49,149 nucleotides of DNA from Rhodobacteraceae bacterium KLH11 (GCA_000158135.1 DS999531.1:1330135-1379283), one strand, 5' to 3'; positions 19,473 through 29,671 are shown, numbered from the stretch's first letter. Numbers and translations are program-made. The notes: generated from the sequence alone by a model not told the origin.

Positions 19473-19602
19473 CTTGATCTATCTCTGCATATCAAGTTAC
19501 TCTATAGATATAGCAAGACATATCATACGTCAATACTATGAAGAAAGTTTGATATATAATAATATATCAAATTATATCCATTGATCTATAGTATTGTATC
19601 AG
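19473..19602 (-). promoter_or_regulatory. hipBA operator region with palindromes
   Basis: Two 24-bp inverted repeats share outer arms of the ttgat/atcaa kind. One is at 19473-19496 (cttgat...atcaag), touching the hipB start codon; one is at 19548-19571 (tttgatatat/atatatcaaa, perfect). Weaker ones are at 19507-19524 (gatat/atatc) and 19581-19602 (ttgat/tatcag-type). The centres of the two best are 75 bp apart, about seven helical turns. The region is far more AT-rich than its surroundings. Confidence 0.7.
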
Positions 19603-19860
19603 AAGTAGAGAGCCATGCATAGCGAGCCAACCGTGCGCATCGTCGTCACCACCTCCTTGAGAGGACATGAGCCACCCGATCCATCCAAGAACGCAATTGA
19701 AATGCCAAGTTTAGAGCTTCGGGCTTAACGTTTCAGACATTCTGTCGCTGAGCACCAGCATTTAAGTCTTGGCCGTATCCAAACAGATATTTACTCAAAC
19801 AAAAGCAAATTCGACGACAAAGTGACCTGCCCTCCGAAACTTCCCTCGTTCTGATGTAGA

Positions 19861-19943
19861 GTTCGCATACTGACAGTGAATGACGACTGCTGCCGCGAGA
19901 ACCTGTGCCTGATGGCGGATACCAGCATCTCGGGTGCGCGGGT
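19861..19943 (+). mobile_element. Fragment of an IS3-family transposase (OrfB)
   Basis: The plus strand reads VRILTVNDDCCRENLCLMAD and then TSISGARV, characteristic of the integrase core of IS3-group OrfB proteins. Both sides are lost. It borders the IS200/IS605 copy, so the region is a small insertion-sequence graveyard. The rest of 19617-19980 shows nothing recognisable. Confidence 0.7.
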
Positions 19944-19982
19944 GAAGGCGCGAAGCGACTAGGGCGAGACGGTATCGTGGAG

Positions 19983-20413
19983 ATGGCTTACTATGCGTTG
20001 CTAATGGCGGAAGAGATGTTTCATGCGCATTTCGAGATCGCTGGTCCACCAAGTACCGGTTCAAGGTGCTGACCGGTCAGGTGCGTCTGCGGGTGCGCGA
20101 CATCTGCCGCCAGGTCTGCCGTGAGAACGAGGTCGACATCCTGCGCGGGGTACTGTCATCCGACCATGTCCACATGTTTGTGTCGGTGCCGCCGAAGCTC
20201 GCCATCTCGGATCTGGTGCGCACGATGAAGGGCCGTTCGTCTCACAAGGTGCAACGCGAATTCCCCGAGTTGCGCAGGCGCTATTGGGGACGTCGGTTTT
20301 GGGGACGTGTGTATTTTTCCACTACCAACGGGGCCATTACCGAAGACATCGTACTTCAGTACCTCGAACAGCACATCGCAAATCTCACCGGCGCAAGCCG
20401 GTCGGTGGTTTAG
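19983..20413 (+). pseudogene. tnpA: IS200/IS605-type TnpA transposase, frameshifted
   Basis: A Y1 HUH transposase. From 20050 the frame reads TKYRFKVLTGQVRLRVRDIC, the HUH motif DHVHMFVSVPP and KGRSSHKVQREFPELRRRYW; the tyrosine helix follows near the end. The start lies in another frame (MAYYALLMAEEMFHAHFEI from 19983). The two join if one base is restored near 20041, where atcgtctgg-type sequence has become atcgctgg. The copy is therefore inactive unless a restart occurs. No tnpB is present, as in IS200. It ends 7 bases before the tdh stop. Confidence 0.82.
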
Positions 20414-20419
20414 CTGTTT

Positions 20420-21463
20420 TCAAACCCAGTCCAGAACGACTTTGCCGGATTGGCCGGACTTCATCGCCGCAAATCCTCTGGTAAAATCGTCGATGTCAAA
20501 GCGGTGCGTGATGACACGTGTGACATCCAGACCGTTCTGCAACATGGCGATCATCTTGTACCAGGTCTCGAACATCTCGCGGCCATAAACACCTTTGATG
20601 GTGATGGCCTTGAACACGATCCGCGACCAGTCTACGGGCGATTTGCCGGGCGGGATGCCCAGCAAGGCGATCTTGCCGCCCATCACCAGCGCCTCGACCA
20701 TCTGATCCAGCGCGACCTGCGCGCCTGACATCTCAAGCCCGACGTCGAACCCCTGTGTCATGCCCAGTTCCGTGATAACGTCCTGAAGATCCTCTTTGGA
20801 CACATCGGCTGCGCGGACCGTTGGCACAACATGGGCGGCCAGTTTCAGGCGATCCGGGTTGATATCGGTGATCACCACGTGCCGGGCACCGGCATGACGG
20901 GCGACAGCCGCAGCCATAATGCCGATGGGCCCTGCGCCGGTGACAAGAACATCCTCGCCCAGCAGATCGAAACTCAGCGCGGTGTGCACCGCATTGCCCA
21001 AGGGGTCGAGGATGGCTCCGATCTCATCCGGGATGTCATCGGGCAGCGGGACCACGTTAAAGGCAGGCAGTTTCAGGTATTGCGCAAACGCCCCCTGTTC
21101 GTTCACGCCGATCCCGCGCGTGCCCGGATCAAGGTGGAATTTGCCGGCGCGGCTTTGACGGCTGTCGGGGGTGATCAGATGCCCCTCGCCCGAGCAGCGC
21201 TGGCCGACTTTCAGCCCGGTCACGTTGCGCCCGATCTCTACGATCTCACCGGCAAATTCATGGCCGGTGATCATGGGGACGGGCACCGTATGGGCGGCCC
21301 ATTCATCCCAGTTCCAGATATGGATATCTGTGCCGCAGATGCCGGTTTTTTTGACGCGGATCAGAACATCGTCGGAGCCGATCTCGGGCACCGGTGCGCG
21401 GACCATCCACAGCCCTTCTTCTGGTCGGGATTTCTCTAGCGCTTTCATCGTGTTGGGCCGCAT
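20420..21463 (-). CDS. tdh: L-threonine 3-dehydrogenase
   Basis: 347 residues, zinc-type medium-chain dehydrogenase. It oxidises L-threonine to 2-amino-3-ketobutyrate with NAD+. Catalytic zinc ligands are C43 (GICGTD) and H68-E69 (GHEF). The NAD site is [14 protein letters not shown]. The signature [13 protein letters not shown] is present as [13 protein letters not shown]. The structural-zinc loop, four cysteines in the Escherichia coli enzyme, reads [15 protein letters not shown] at 98-112 with no cysteine, so that zinc is absent. The start at 21463 has ggaggtga upstream and shares one base with the kbl stop (TGATG). It works with Kbl in threonine-to-glycine breakdown. Confidence 0.95.
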   Translation of the reverse strand: MRPNTMKALEKSRPEEGLWMVRAPVPEIGSDDVLIRVKKTGICGTDIHIWNWDEWAAHTVPVPMITGHEFAGEIVEIGRNVTGLKVGQRCSGEGHLITPDSRQSRAGKFHLDPGTRGIGVNEQGAFAQYLKLPAFNVVPLPDDIPDEIGAILDPLGNAVHTALSFDLLGEDVLVTGAGPIGIMAAAVARHAGARHVVITDINPDRLKLAAHVVPTVRAADVSKEDLQDVITELGMTQGFDVGLEMSGAQVALDQMVEALVMGGKIALLGIPPGKSPVDWSRIVFKAITIKGVYGREMFETWYKMIAMLQNGLDVTRVITHRFDIDDFTRGFAAMKSGQSGKVVLDWV

Positions 21464-22647
21464 CAGATCACCTCCAGCTCTTTGCCGACCTTGCCAAAGG
21501 CCATCAGTGCGCGATCCAGTTCTTCGCGTGTCAGCGCCGCATTCATCTGCGTTCTGATCCGGGCCTGCCCGCGTGGGACGACCGGGAAGAAGAAGCCCGA
21601 GACATAAACGCCTTCATCAAACAGCCGCGCCGCCATGTCTTGTGCGCGTTGGGCTTCGCCCAGCATGACCGGAATGATCGGATGTTCGCCCGGCAGCAGG
21701 TCAAAGCCCAGGCCTTCCAGCCCCGCACGCCAATATCTGGCATTGTCGAACAATTGCGCACGCAGCGCATTGCCCTTTTCGACCAGGCGGATGGCCTCCA
21801 AACCGGCAGCAACGATAGAGGGCGGCAGGGAATTCGAGAACAGGTAGGGCCGCGCGCGCTGTCGCAGCAGGTCGATCACCGGCTGCGGCCCGGCGATATA
21901 CCCGCCGATTGCTCCTCCAAGCGCTTTGCCGAGGGTTCCTGTTAGAATATCTACATCCACACCGAAATGATCCGGCGTGCCCGCACCGTTTGGCCCCATG
22001 AAACCGGTGGCGTGGCAATCGTCGACCATGACCATCGCATCGTATTTATCAGCCAAGTCCCGGATCTTCGGCAGGTTGGCCAGATAGCCATCCATCGAAA
22101 ACACGCCATCGGTTGCAATCATGATATGGCGAACCCCGTCTGCGCGGGCCTGCTTTAGCCACGCTTCGAGGTCGTTCATGTCATTGTTCAGATAACGATA
22201 GCGTCTTGCCTTGCACAGCCGCACCCCGTCGATGATCGAGGCGTGATTCAGGCTGTCCGAGATAATTGCGTCTTCAGGCCCTAACAAGGGCTCAAACAGC
22301 CCGCCATTGGCATCAAAACAGGCGGCAAACAGGATTGCGTCATCCTTGTTCAGAAACCTGGCCAGCCGTTGCTCCAACTCTCGGTGGAGGTCCTGCGTGC
22401 CGCAGATGAACCGGACCGAGGCCATGCCGAACCCTTTGGGCTCCATCGCGCCTTTGGCGGCTGCGATCAGCGCCGGATGATCGGCCAGACCCAGATAATT
22501 GTTGGCGCACAGGTTGATGACGCGGCGATCCCCCACCGTGATCTCACCGCCCTGAGGCGAGGTGATCATGCGTTCGTGCTTGTAAAGCCCTTCGGCTTTG
22601 ATCTGCGCAAGCGTGTCCGAGATGTGGGACAGGAATGCATCTGCCAT
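21463..22647 (-). CDS. kbl: Glycine C-acetyltransferase (2-amino-3-ketobutyrate CoA ligase)
   Basis: 394 residues, PLP-dependent alpha-oxoamine synthase. It splits 2-amino-3-ketobutyrate with CoA into glycine and acetyl-CoA. Family marks: [14 protein letters not shown], the [10 protein letters not shown] block, [11 protein letters not shown], and the PLP lysine in [11 protein letters not shown]. Full length compared with the Escherichia coli enzyme (398). First gene of kbl-tdh. The 108-base upstream gap carries an inverted repeat, and an XRE-cupin regulator lies upstream on the same strand. Confidence 0.96.
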   Translation of the reverse strand: MADAFLSHISDTLAQIKAEGLYKHERMITSPQGGEITVGDRRVINLCANNYLGLADHPALIAAAKGAMEPKGFGMASVRFICGTQDLHRELEQRLARFLNKDDAILFAACFDANGGLFEPLLGPEDAIISDSLNHASIIDGVRLCKARRYRYLNNDMNDLEAWLKQARADGVRHIMIATDGVFSMDGYLANLPKIRDLADKYDAMVMVDDCHATGFMGPNGAGTPDHFGVDVDILTGTLGKALGGAIGGYIAGPQPVIDLLRQRARPYLFSNSLPPSIVAAGLEAIRLVEKGNALRAQLFDNARYWRAGLEGLGFDLLPGEHPIIPVMLGEAQRAQDMAARLFDEGVYVSGFFFPVVPRGQARIRTQMNAALTREELDRALMAFGKVGKELEVI

Positions 22648-22727
22648 GGCGACCTCCGTTCATCTGAGTCGCACATCTAACATAACGGACAAATATCCCA
22701 AATAGGGGAAATACAATATGAGGGAAA

Positions 22728-22749
22728 AATTTCCGTGAAGGTGGAAATT
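22728..22749 (-). promoter_or_regulatory. Inverted repeat upstream of kbl
   Basis: Arms aatttcc and ggaaatt are separated by 8 bases. It sits between the XRE-cupin regulator stop and kbl, a likely place for an operator. Which protein binds is not known. Confidence 0.4.
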
Positions 22750-22755
22750 CGGATA

Positions 22756-23331
22756 TCAGGCGTTCTTCACGATCAGAAAAACCCGGGCCGGTGCATCTGC
22801 CGAAATTGAATGGGCAATATCCGCCGCATAACGGGCGGTGTCACCCTGCCCGAGCTCGGATATCGCGCTGCCCGAGGTGACACGAACCACGCCTTCCAGC
22901 ACCGTCAGCTGCTCATGCGCGCCACGGGCGTGGGGTTGACTGTTCAGCGCACCATTGGGGCCAAACTGGATGTCATACACTTCGTGCCCTCCGGCCTCTT
23001 CCGGCGGTGACAGGATGCGGATGCGGCAGTTCTGGCCCATATTGTCGATGCTGGGTACTTCGGATCTTCTGAGCACTTCGATCTGGTCATTGGTTTTTGC
23101 ACCATCCAGAAGACCTGCAAAATCCACCTGCAAGGCGCGGGTCAGATTCCACAAGGTCGAGATTGTTGGGCTGCTTTCCCCGCGCTCGATCTGGCTGACC
23201 ATGGATCGCGACACGCCGCTGAGATTGGCGACCGCTTCAAGAGAAAGCCCCTTGGCCCGGCGCGCCTCTTTCAGGCGGGCGGGCAAGAGGTTCAGGATAT
23301 CGTCTGCACTTTCCGTCATGGCGGAATCCAT
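22756..23331 (-). CDS. XRE-family transcriptional regulator with C-terminal cupin
   Basis: 191 residues from the chosen start (MDSAMTESADD); the later ATG at 23319 is equally possible. The helix-turn-helix spans about 18-70 (LKEARRAKGLSLEAVANLSG, VSRSMVSQIERGESSPTIST). The cupin domain follows (GPNGALNSQPHARGAHEQLT, then VLEGVVRVTSG and GDTARYAADIAHSI). Such proteins sense small amino- or keto-compounds. It lies between kbl-tdh (same strand) and a divergent thiolase gene, so either could be its target. Confidence 0.88.
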   Translation of the reverse strand: MDSAMTESADDILNLLPARLKEARRAKGLSLEAVANLSGVSRSMVSQIERGESSPTISTLWNLTRALQVDFAGLLDGAKTNDQIEVLRRSEVPSIDNMGQNCRIRILSPPEEAGGHEVYDIQFGPNGALNSQPHARGAHEQLTVLEGVVRVTSGSAISELGQGDTARYAADIAHSISADAPARVFLIVKNA

Positions 23332-23419
23332 GCGTGTTGCGTAACGTAATGTCAATTCCGGGCGTGACAGCGGGCCGGATATAAAGATCATGAAGCGCAC
23401 AGGATTTGGAGGAGAAAAC

Positions 23420-24595
23420 ATGACCGACGTCGTGATTCTGGACGGTGCGCGCACTGCAATTGGAACCTTTGGCGGTGCGTTGGCCTCAACAGCGCCGATC
23501 GATCTGGCGACGGTGGCGACCGAGGCAGCCATGGAGCGCTCGGGCGTTGAGGGTGCACAGATCGGGCATGTTGTTTTTGGTCATGTGATCAATACCGAGC
23601 CGCGGGATATGTATCTGTCACGGGTTGCTGCAATGCAGGCGGGCATTCCGAATAGCACACCGGCGATGAATGTGAACCGTTTATGCGGCTCGGGCGCGCA
23701 GGCGATCGTGTCGGCGGTGCAGGCGCTGATGCTGGGGGATGCAGAGTTCGCTGTTGCAGGCGGTGCCGAGAGCATGTCGCGCAGCCCCTATATCGTTCCG
23801 CAGGCGCGTTGGGGGGCGAAGATGGGTGATGTGACCTCGCTGGATATGATGCTGGGCGCGCTGAACTGCCCATTTGGCACCGGGCATATGGGTGTGACGG
23901 CCGAGAATGTGGCGGATGAGCATCAGATCAGTCGTGAGCAGATGGATGATTTTGCCATGACCAGCCAGACGCGGGCTGCAGCTGCAATTGAAGCGGGGCA
24001 TTTCGAAAGCCAGATCACGCCGGTTCAGGTTAAGGTCAGGCGGGATATGGTCGATTTCAAAGTGGACGAGCACCCAAAGGCGACAACATCTGACGCGCTG
24101 GCCGGGTTGCGGCCGGTGTTCAGGAAAGATGGGCGGGTGACGGCGGGCAATGCCTCGGGCATCAATGATGGTGCCGCGGCGATGGTGTTGGCGACGGCGG
24201 ATGCGGCAGAGAAGGCGGGCTTGAAGCCAAGGGCGCGCGTGCTGGGCTACGCACACGCCGGTGTACGGCCCGAGGTTATGGGGATTGGCCCGGTTCCGGC
24301 TGTTCGCAACCTGATGGACAAAACCGGGCTGTCTTTGAGCGACTTTGATGTCATCGAAAGCAATGAAGCTTTTGCTGCACAGGCATTGGCCGTCAATCAG
24401 GAGCTTGGACTGGACGCAAGCAAGGTGAACCCCAATGGCGGGGCGATTGCGTTGGGTCATCCTGTCGGGGCAACTGGCGCAATTATCACGGTCAAGACGC
24501 TGTATGAACTGGAGCGGACGGGTGGATCCAAGGGTTTGATCACCATGTGCATTGGTGGCGGCCAGGGGATTGCGATCGCCATCGAGCGGCTCTGA
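23420..24595 (+). CDS. Acetyl-CoA C-acetyltransferase (thiolase)
   Basis: 391 residues, thiolase II family. The nucleophilic cysteine is in NRLCGSGAQAI (about residue 88), the C-terminal histidine in GHPVGATGA, and the second cysteine in CIGGGQG. It condenses two acetyl-CoA or cleaves acetoacetyl-CoA; a broader beta-ketothiolase role is possible. The start at 23420 has ggaggag upstream, and the first residues MTDVVILDGARTAIGTFGG are the usual family N-terminus. It is divergent from the XRE-cupin regulator. A strong hairpin follows the stop. Confidence 0.93.
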   Translation: MTDVVILDGARTAIGTFGGALASTAPIDLATVATEAAMERSGVEGAQIGHVVFGHVINTEPRDMYLSRVAAMQAGIPNSTPAMNVNRLCGSGAQAIVSAVQALMLGDAEFAVAGGAESMSRSPYIVPQARWGAKMGDVTSLDMMLGALNCPFGTGHMGVTAENVADEHQISREQMDDFAMTSQTRAAAAIEAGHFESQITPVQVKVRRDMVDFKVDEHPKATTSDALAGLRPVFRKDGRVTAGNASGINDGAAAMVLATADAAEKAGLKPRARVLGYAHAGVRPEVMGIGPVPAVRNLMDKTGLSLSDFDVIESNEAFAAQALAVNQELGLDASKVNPNGGAIALGHPVGATGAIITVKTLYELERTGGSKGLITMCIGGGQGIAIAIERL

Positions 24596-24607
24596 TTTGA
24601 GATCGTG

Positions 24608-24632
24608 GATGGGGGGCTGTCTGCCCCCCATC
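24608..24632 (+). terminator. Perfect hairpin between thiolase and ubiB
   Basis: Arms gatggggggc and gccccccatc with a 5-base loop, 13 bases after the thiolase stop. No T run follows directly, but it lies between convergent genes and probably ends transcription. Confidence 0.65.
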
Positions 24633-24647
24633 GCGCCGGGCGCGATT

Positions 24648-24677
24648 CCCCCCGAGGATATTTTCAGCCAGATGAAG
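24648..24677 (+). repeat. Shared intergenic motif, copy 1
   Basis: The sequence ccccgaggatattttcagcc followed by agatgaag resembles the one at 32538-32567 (gggagtacttttgaaaagatgaag). Similar blocks are, to my memory, common between genes in Rhodobacterales; their function is unknown. Confidence 0.5.
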
Positions 24678-24691
24678 CAGGCGGGGCGGCG

Positions 24692-26221
24692 TTAGCCGAG
24701 TGCGATCACCAGAAGTGTAGCAGCGATGCCCGCGACCACGCCAAGGGCGGCGGGAAGGAGTTTGGTCGAAAACTCGCTGGCGGGGTGATCGTCTTTCCGG
24801 GTTTGGGCGATCAGGGCGTTTTCGACCAGTGCAGGAAGGCGTGGGCCGAAACGGGCAAGGACCATTGCGGTTTTGCCGAAATCGCGCAGGGCGGCGCGTG
24901 GGCCGATAGATTGTTTGATATAGTCCTCGACGACGGGGCGGGCGACTTCCCAGATGTTCATGTGCGGGTCGAGCGAACGCGCAACGCCTTCAACGACGAC
25001 CATGGTGCGTTGGAGCAGGATCAGTTCGGTGCGGGTTTCCATCCCGAAACGTTCAGTGACCTCGAACAGATAGTTCAGCAGACGGCCCATGGAGATGTGG
25101 GAGGCGTCCATGCCAAAGATGGGCTCTCCTACAGCGCGAAGAGCGCGGGCGAATTCATCGACGTCCTGATTGGGGGGGACGTAGCCGGCCTCAAAATGCA
25201 CTTCGGCCACGCGCTTGTAATCGCGGCGGATGAAGCCAAAAAGGATCTCGGCATAGACCCGGCGGGTGTATTCGTCGATATGGCCCATGATGCCGTAGTC
25301 ATAGGCGATGATATCCCCGTTCGCGGCGACCTTGAGGTTGCCCTGGTGCATATCGGCGTGAAAGTAACCGTCGCGCAGGGCGTGCAAAAGGAACAGGCGC
25401 AGCACCCGCTCGGCCAGATCGCTGCGGTTGTGACCGGCGGCGTCCAGCGCGTCATTGTCACCCAAAGCGATACCATCGGCCCAGCTGAGCGTCATGACGC
25501 GGCGGGCCGACAGGGACCAGACAACCGGGGGCAGCCAGAACCCGGAATCATCCTTGGTATTCGCGGCGTATTCCGAGGCGGCGGCGCTTTCCAGACGCAG
25601 GTCCAGCTCGCCGCGAACAACGCCGTCGAAATGTTCAATCACTTCCATCGGCCGCAGGCGACGTGCGCCGGGGGCGAACAGGTCGACGATGCGGGCGGCG
25701 AAATAGAAGGCGTCGACATCCTTGCGGAACGCCCGCTCGATTCCGGGGCGCAGGACTTTGACGGCCACATCCTCACCGGAGCTGGCGAGCTTGGCTTTGT
25801 GGACCTGCGCGATTGAGGCAGCCGCGATGGGTTCACTGAAATCGCTGAACATTTCTGCGACAGGCTGGCCCAGTTCCTTTTCAACTTCGGCCAGCGCCTC
25901 GGCCTTGGAGAAGGGTGGCAGCTTGTCCTGCAGCACGCGGAGTTGGGCGGCCAGTTCATCACCGACCACATCGGGGCGGGTCGAGAGAACCTGACCGAAC
26001 TTGATGTAGGCCGGTCCAAGCGCTGTAAGGGCGCGCGTGGCGGGTGGCATTTCCGGATCGCCCTTGTAGCCCAGCCACTGGAATGGCTTGCCAAGGGTAT
26101 GGGCGATGATCCGCAGGGCGCGTGGGGCTTCGAAAGCGTCCAGCACGACATTCATGGCGCCTGTGCGTTCCAACGTGGCGCCTGTGCGGATCAGGCGGAT
26201 AATGTTGTGAGGGCCGCGCAT
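24692..26221 (-). CDS. ubiB: UbiB, atypical kinase/ATPase for ubiquinone biosynthesis
   Basis: 509 residues. The KxGQ motif is in YIKFGQVLSTRPD, the alanine-rich loop in AAASIAQVHKAKL, the catalytic loop in HADMHQGNLKV and metal-binding in AYDYGIMGH. The C-terminus has a hydrophobic stretch (LLPAALGVVAGIAATLLVIA) that anchors it in the inner membrane. UbiB assists ubiquinone assembly. It starts directly after the ubiE stop with no gap, forming ubiE-ubiB. Confidence 0.96.
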   Translation of the reverse strand: MRGPHNIIRLIRTGATLERTGAMNVVLDAFEAPRALRIIAHTLGKPFQWLGYKGDPEMPPATRALTALGPAYIKFGQVLSTRPDVVGDELAAQLRVLQDKLPPFSKAEALAEVEKELGQPVAEMFSDFSEPIAAASIAQVHKAKLASSGEDVAVKVLRPGIERAFRKDVDAFYFAARIVDLFAPGARRLRPMEVIEHFDGVVRGELDLRLESAAASEYAANTKDDSGFWLPPVVWSLSARRVMTLSWADGIALGDNDALDAAGHNRSDLAERVLRLFLLHALRDGYFHADMHQGNLKVAANGDIIAYDYGIMGHIDEYTRRVYAEILFGFIRRDYKRVAEVHFEAGYVPPNQDVDEFARALRAVGEPIFGMDASHISMGRLLNYLFEVTERFGMETRTELILLQRTMVVVEGVARSLDPHMNIWEVARPVVEDYIKQSIGPRAALRDFGKTAMVLARFGPRLPALVENALIAQTRKDDHPASEFSTKLLPAALGVVAGIAATLLVIALG

Positions 26222-26974
26222 CTAGATCTTCCAGCCGGAATGCAGCGCCGCGATACCCATGCTCAGGTTGCGGTATTTGGCGTTCCCAAAACCGGCAGCG
26301 CGGATCATGTTCAGGAAGGTGTCCTGATCGGGGAATTTGCGGATCGATTCGACCAGATACTGATAGCTGTCATAGTCATTGGCGATCAGCTTGCCCATTC
26401 GGGGGATGACGTTGAAGCTGTAGAGGTCATAGAGTTTCTGCAGCCCGTCATTGGGCAGTTGGCTGAACTCCAGCACCATCAGGCGGCCACCGGGTTTCAG
26501 CACGCGGTAGGCTTCGTTCAGCGCCTCTTGCGGGCGGGTGACGTTCCGGATGCCGAATGAGATCGTGTAAACATCAAACATGTTGTCGTCGAACGGCAGC
26601 GACATTGCATCGCCGACGACCCAGTTCAGGCTGTCGGCCATCTGGTCGGCCTCGGCGCGCTGGCGGCCTTCGACCAGCATCGGCTCGGTCAGGTCCAGAA
26701 CAGTGGCGTGGCCTTGGCCCGCGCGTTTGAGGAAGCGGAACGAGATATCGCCCGTGCCGCCCGCCACATCCAGCAGCCGCTGACCGGGGCGCGGGGCCAG
26801 CCAATCCATCATCGCGTCTTTCCAGACCCGGTGGATGCCCATCGACATGACATCGTTCATCACGTCGTATTTTGAGGCGACCGAGTTGAACACGCCCTGC
26901 ACGCGCCCGGCCTTTTCAGCCTCGCGGACGGTTTCGAACCCGAAATGAGTGGTCTTGTCGCTATTGTCGGACAT
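26222..26974 (-). CDS. ubiE: UbiE, demethoxyubiquinone/demethylmenaquinone C-methyltransferase
   Basis: 250 residues. Motif I is [16 protein letters not shown]; the family signatures [18 protein letters not shown] and [14 protein letters not shown] are present. It methylates the ring carbon of ubiquinone precursors with SAM. It is divergent from mutM with 86 bases between start codons, so the two promoters share a short region. Confidence 0.97.
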   Translation of the reverse strand: MSDNSDKTTHFGFETVREAEKAGRVQGVFNSVASKYDVMNDVMSMGIHRVWKDAMMDWLAPRPGQRLLDVAGGTGDISFRFLKRAGQGHATVLDLTEPMLVEGRQRAEADQMADSLNWVVGDAMSLPFDDNMFDVYTISFGIRNVTRPQEALNEAYRVLKPGGRLMVLEFSQLPNDGLQKLYDLYSFNVIPRMGKLIANDYDSYQYLVESIRKFPDQDTFLNMIRAAGFGNAKYRNLSMGIAALHSGWKI

Positions 26975-27060
26975 TTGCCTTGCCGTTCGTCGAATTTCGT
27001 CTCTGTTATAGGGCCATCAGAGGCGGGCACAATGCGGCCCTTTGGAATAGGAGCCAAGTA

Positions 27061-27912
27061 ATGCCCGAATTGCCTGAGGTCGAGACAGTAAGACGCGGCC
27101 TGAGCCCGGCCATGGAGGGTGTGGTGATTGATCGGGCGGATGTGAACCGGCCCGATCTGCGTTGGCCCTTTCCCGACCGGATGGCAGACCGCTTGACAGG
27201 TCAGCGGGTAGAGCGGTTGCGGCGACGGTCGAAATACATTCTGGCCGATCTCAGCAGCGGTGAGACATTGCTGATTCATCTGGGCATGTCAGGGCGGATG
27301 ACGGTATCCGGCGATCCTTTGGGGCAGTTTGTGCATGATCATCCAGCTGTGCAAAAGCATGACCACGTGGTGTTTCACATGGCCAATGGCGCGCGCATTA
27401 CGTTCAACGACCCGCGCCGGTTTGGCGCGATGGACCTTTTGCAGACGGCCACCGCCGAACAACACAAGCTGCTATCGGTTCTGGGGCCGGAACCTTTGGG
27501 TAACGATTTCCACGAACAGCACCTGATTGATGCCTTCAAAGGCAAGAACACTCCGGTCAAATCTGCACTGCTGGATCAGGGAATCGTTGCCGGATTGGGT
27601 AATATTTACGTCTGCGAGGTGCTTTATCGCGGCCGAGTGTCGCCACGTCGCAAAGCCGGACAGATTTCCGCGCCCCGTGTTGCGGCGCTTGTGCCGATCA
27701 TCCGGCAGGTGTTGCAGGATGCGATCGAAGCAGGTGGATCATCTCTGCGCGACTTTCGGCAAGCCGATGGAGAGCTTGGATATTTTCAACACAGCTTTGA
27801 TGTCTATGGCCGCGAGGGCGAACCGTGCCGCACCGAGAGTTGTGGCGCGACAATCAAGAGAATCACCCAGTCCGGTCGCTCATCTTTCTATTGCGCGCAA
27901 TGCCAAAGATAA
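27061..27912 (+). CDS. mutM: Formamidopyrimidine-DNA glycosylase
   Basis: 283 residues. The catalytic N-terminus [13 protein letters not shown] follows the start Met; an upstream in-frame start is rejected because Pro2 must be N-terminal, and aggag precedes 27061. The C-terminal zinc finger is CRTESC ... CAQCQR. It removes 8-oxoguanine and ring-opened purines from DNA. Confidence 0.97.
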   Translation: MPELPEVETVRRGLSPAMEGVVIDRADVNRPDLRWPFPDRMADRLTGQRVERLRRRSKYILADLSSGETLLIHLGMSGRMTVSGDPLGQFVHDHPAVQKHDHVVFHMANGARITFNDPRRFGAMDLLQTATAEQHKLLSVLGPEPLGNDFHEQHLIDAFKGKNTPVKSALLDQGIVAGLGNIYVCEVLYRGRVSPRRKAGQISAPRVAALVPIIRQVLQDAIEAGGSSLRDFRQADGELGYFQHSFDVYGREGEPCRTESCGATIKRITQSGRSSFYCAQCQR

Positions 27913-27978
27913 CTTGATCCAGAGAAATCGCGTGATAATGAATCGTATCTGAACGGAACAACCGGAAGCTTACACCTC

Positions 27979-28755
27979 ATGGCTTTTGAGACGATCATCG
28001 TCGAAATCGAAGACCACGTCGCCCTTATCAAGCTCAACAGACCGGATGCGATGAATGCGCTGAACACCCAGTTGCTGGGTGAGTTGTGTAACGCGCTGGA
28101 AGAGGCCGACAGCAACGACAAGGTGCGTTGCATCGTCATCACCGGCTCGGACAAGGCGTTTGCCGCGGGTGCGGACATCAAGGAAATGTCCGAGATGAGC
28201 TATGTTGATGTGTTCAACATCAACCTTTTTGCGGATGCGAATGATCGCGTCTCTGCGATCCGCAAACCAATTGTCGCGGCTGTTGCAGGCTATGCTTTGG
28301 GTGGCGGATGCGAGCTGGCGATGCTGTGTGATTTCATCATTGCCGCTGATACGGCCAAGTTCGGCCAGCCCGAGATCAATCTGGGTGTCATCGCCGGGCT
28401 GGGTGGCAGCCAGCGCCTGACCCGCTTTGTCGGCAAATCCAAATCGATGGACATGAACCTGACCGGGCGGTTTATGGATGCCGAAGAGGCTGAGCGCGCG
28501 GGGCTGGTCAGCCGTGTTGTCCCCGCCAAGAAGCTGATCGAAGAAGCAACCGGCGCGGCACAGAAGATCGCAGAGAAATCCCAGATCTCGGCAATCGCGG
28601 CCAAAGAGGCGGTGAATCGCAGCTATGAGTTGCCATTGAGTGAAGGCATGCTGTTTGAGCGCCGGGTGTTCCACTCGATGTTTGCAACGGAAGATCAGAA
28701 AGAAGGCATGGCGGCGTTTCTGGAAAAGCGCGCGGCGCAGTTCCGCGACAGGTAG
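27979..28755 (+). CDS. Enoyl-CoA hydratase
   Basis: 258 residues, crotonase fold. The oxyanion-hole segments [12 protein letters not shown] and [12 protein letters not shown] carry the first catalytic glutamate, and the second is in [20 protein letters not shown]. It hydrates trans-2-enoyl-CoA in fatty acid beta-oxidation. The gene lies 66 bases after mutM, a standard neighbour in Rhodobacterales, and ends at a clear terminator. Confidence 0.95.
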   Translation: MAFETIIVEIEDHVALIKLNRPDAMNALNTQLLGELCNALEEADSNDKVRCIVITGSDKAFAAGADIKEMSEMSYVDVFNINLFADANDRVSAIRKPIVAAVAGYALGGGCELAMLCDFIIAADTAKFGQPEINLGVIAGLGGSQRLTRFVGKSKSMDMNLTGRFMDAEEAERAGLVSRVVPAKKLIEEATGAAQKIAEKSQISAIAAKEAVNRSYELPLSEGMLFERRVFHSMFATEDQKEGMAAFLEKRAAQFRDR

Positions 28756-28780
28756 GGTACGCTGACATCGGTATCGGAAC

Positions 28781-28804
28781 AGGCGGGGTTGGCCCCGCCT
28801 TTTT
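28781..28804 (+). terminator. Rho-independent terminator after enoyl-CoA hydratase
   Basis: Arms aggcgggg and cccc gcct (8 bp) with loop ttgg, followed directly by tttt. Confidence 0.92.
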
Positions 28805-28985
28805 CATGTTAAGGCCGTGGTGCAAGAATCAGCTTGGCAAAACCCGCAAACTTGGTTAGGAACCGCCGTCATACATGCGCGTGCGGCCCGCTCTGGCCCG
28901 ACTCACACTCGTGATCTCGATCTGGTGCGGTTAATTCCGTGGCGCGCAACCCTAGATAACCGTACCGAACAAAGGTCACAGACAC

Positions 28986-29249
28986 ATGGCAAATTCGCCC
29001 CAGGCAAAGAAACGCGCGCGTCAGAACGAAAAGCGTTTCGCCGTAAACAAAGCGCGTCGTTCGCGCATCCGCACCTACCTGCGCAAAGTTGAAGAAGCAA
29101 TTGCAACCGGCGACAAGGACGCGGCCACCGCAGCCTTGCGCGCAGCCCAGCCCGAACTGATGCGCGGCGTCACCAAAGGCGTTTTCCACAAGAACACCGC
29201 AGCCCGCAAAATGTCGCGCCTGTCGGCACGCGTCAAAGCGCTGGGCTGA
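28986..29249 (+). CDS. rpsT: Ribosomal protein S20
   Basis: 87 residues, basic, with [16 protein letters not shown] at the N-terminus and [14 protein letters not shown] at the C-terminus. It binds 16S rRNA early in 30S assembly. Its place before dnaA is standard for the group. Confidence 0.97.
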   Translation: MANSPQAKKRARQNEKRFAVNKARRSRIRTYLRKVEEAIATGDKDAATAALRAAQPELMRGVTKGVFHKNTAARKMSRLSARVKALG

Positions 29250-29286
29250 TTCTGCGACAGAACGCGTCAAGCGTTGATGTTCCGGA

Positions 29287-29314
29287 AAGGCGTCGCATAA
29301 CGCGACGCCTTTTT
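29287..29314 (+). terminator. Rho-independent terminator after rpsT
   Basis: Arms aaggcgtcgc and gcgacgcctt with loop ataac, then a T run. Confidence 0.93.
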
Positions 29315-29671
29315 CATTGTTGCCAGAAAGCCGCGTCTTCACGAAGCCGAGAGATTCTTTCTGCCTCAGACCCGAGTCAATATCAGAGTTTCATTGCCCG
29401 GACCCGTCCGCTCTTGCTACGACTTGATACAGCGATTCACTCGCTTGGGGGGACAGGCTGTTCCTGAAATCTGACTGACGGGCATCAGCGGGTTCGGGAA
29501 CGAATGTTCGAAAAACTGGCTTCGGCCGGATGGACGATCTGCTCTGGGTCTCGGGTTTGCCGACGGCCTTAGCCCTGTCAAAAATTTGGATTGTGATGCG
29601 CCACCCGTTTTTCGGGGCTGTTCTGGCTGTGGGACAACACGGTTTGGAAGGCGCAGGCTTTCAAAAATACC

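Noticed and set aside
24605..25816. Long plus-strand open frame of about 400 codons opposite ubiB
   Set aside because: It is the shadow of ubiB, whose motifs are clear; GC-rich codon bias produces such antisense frames.
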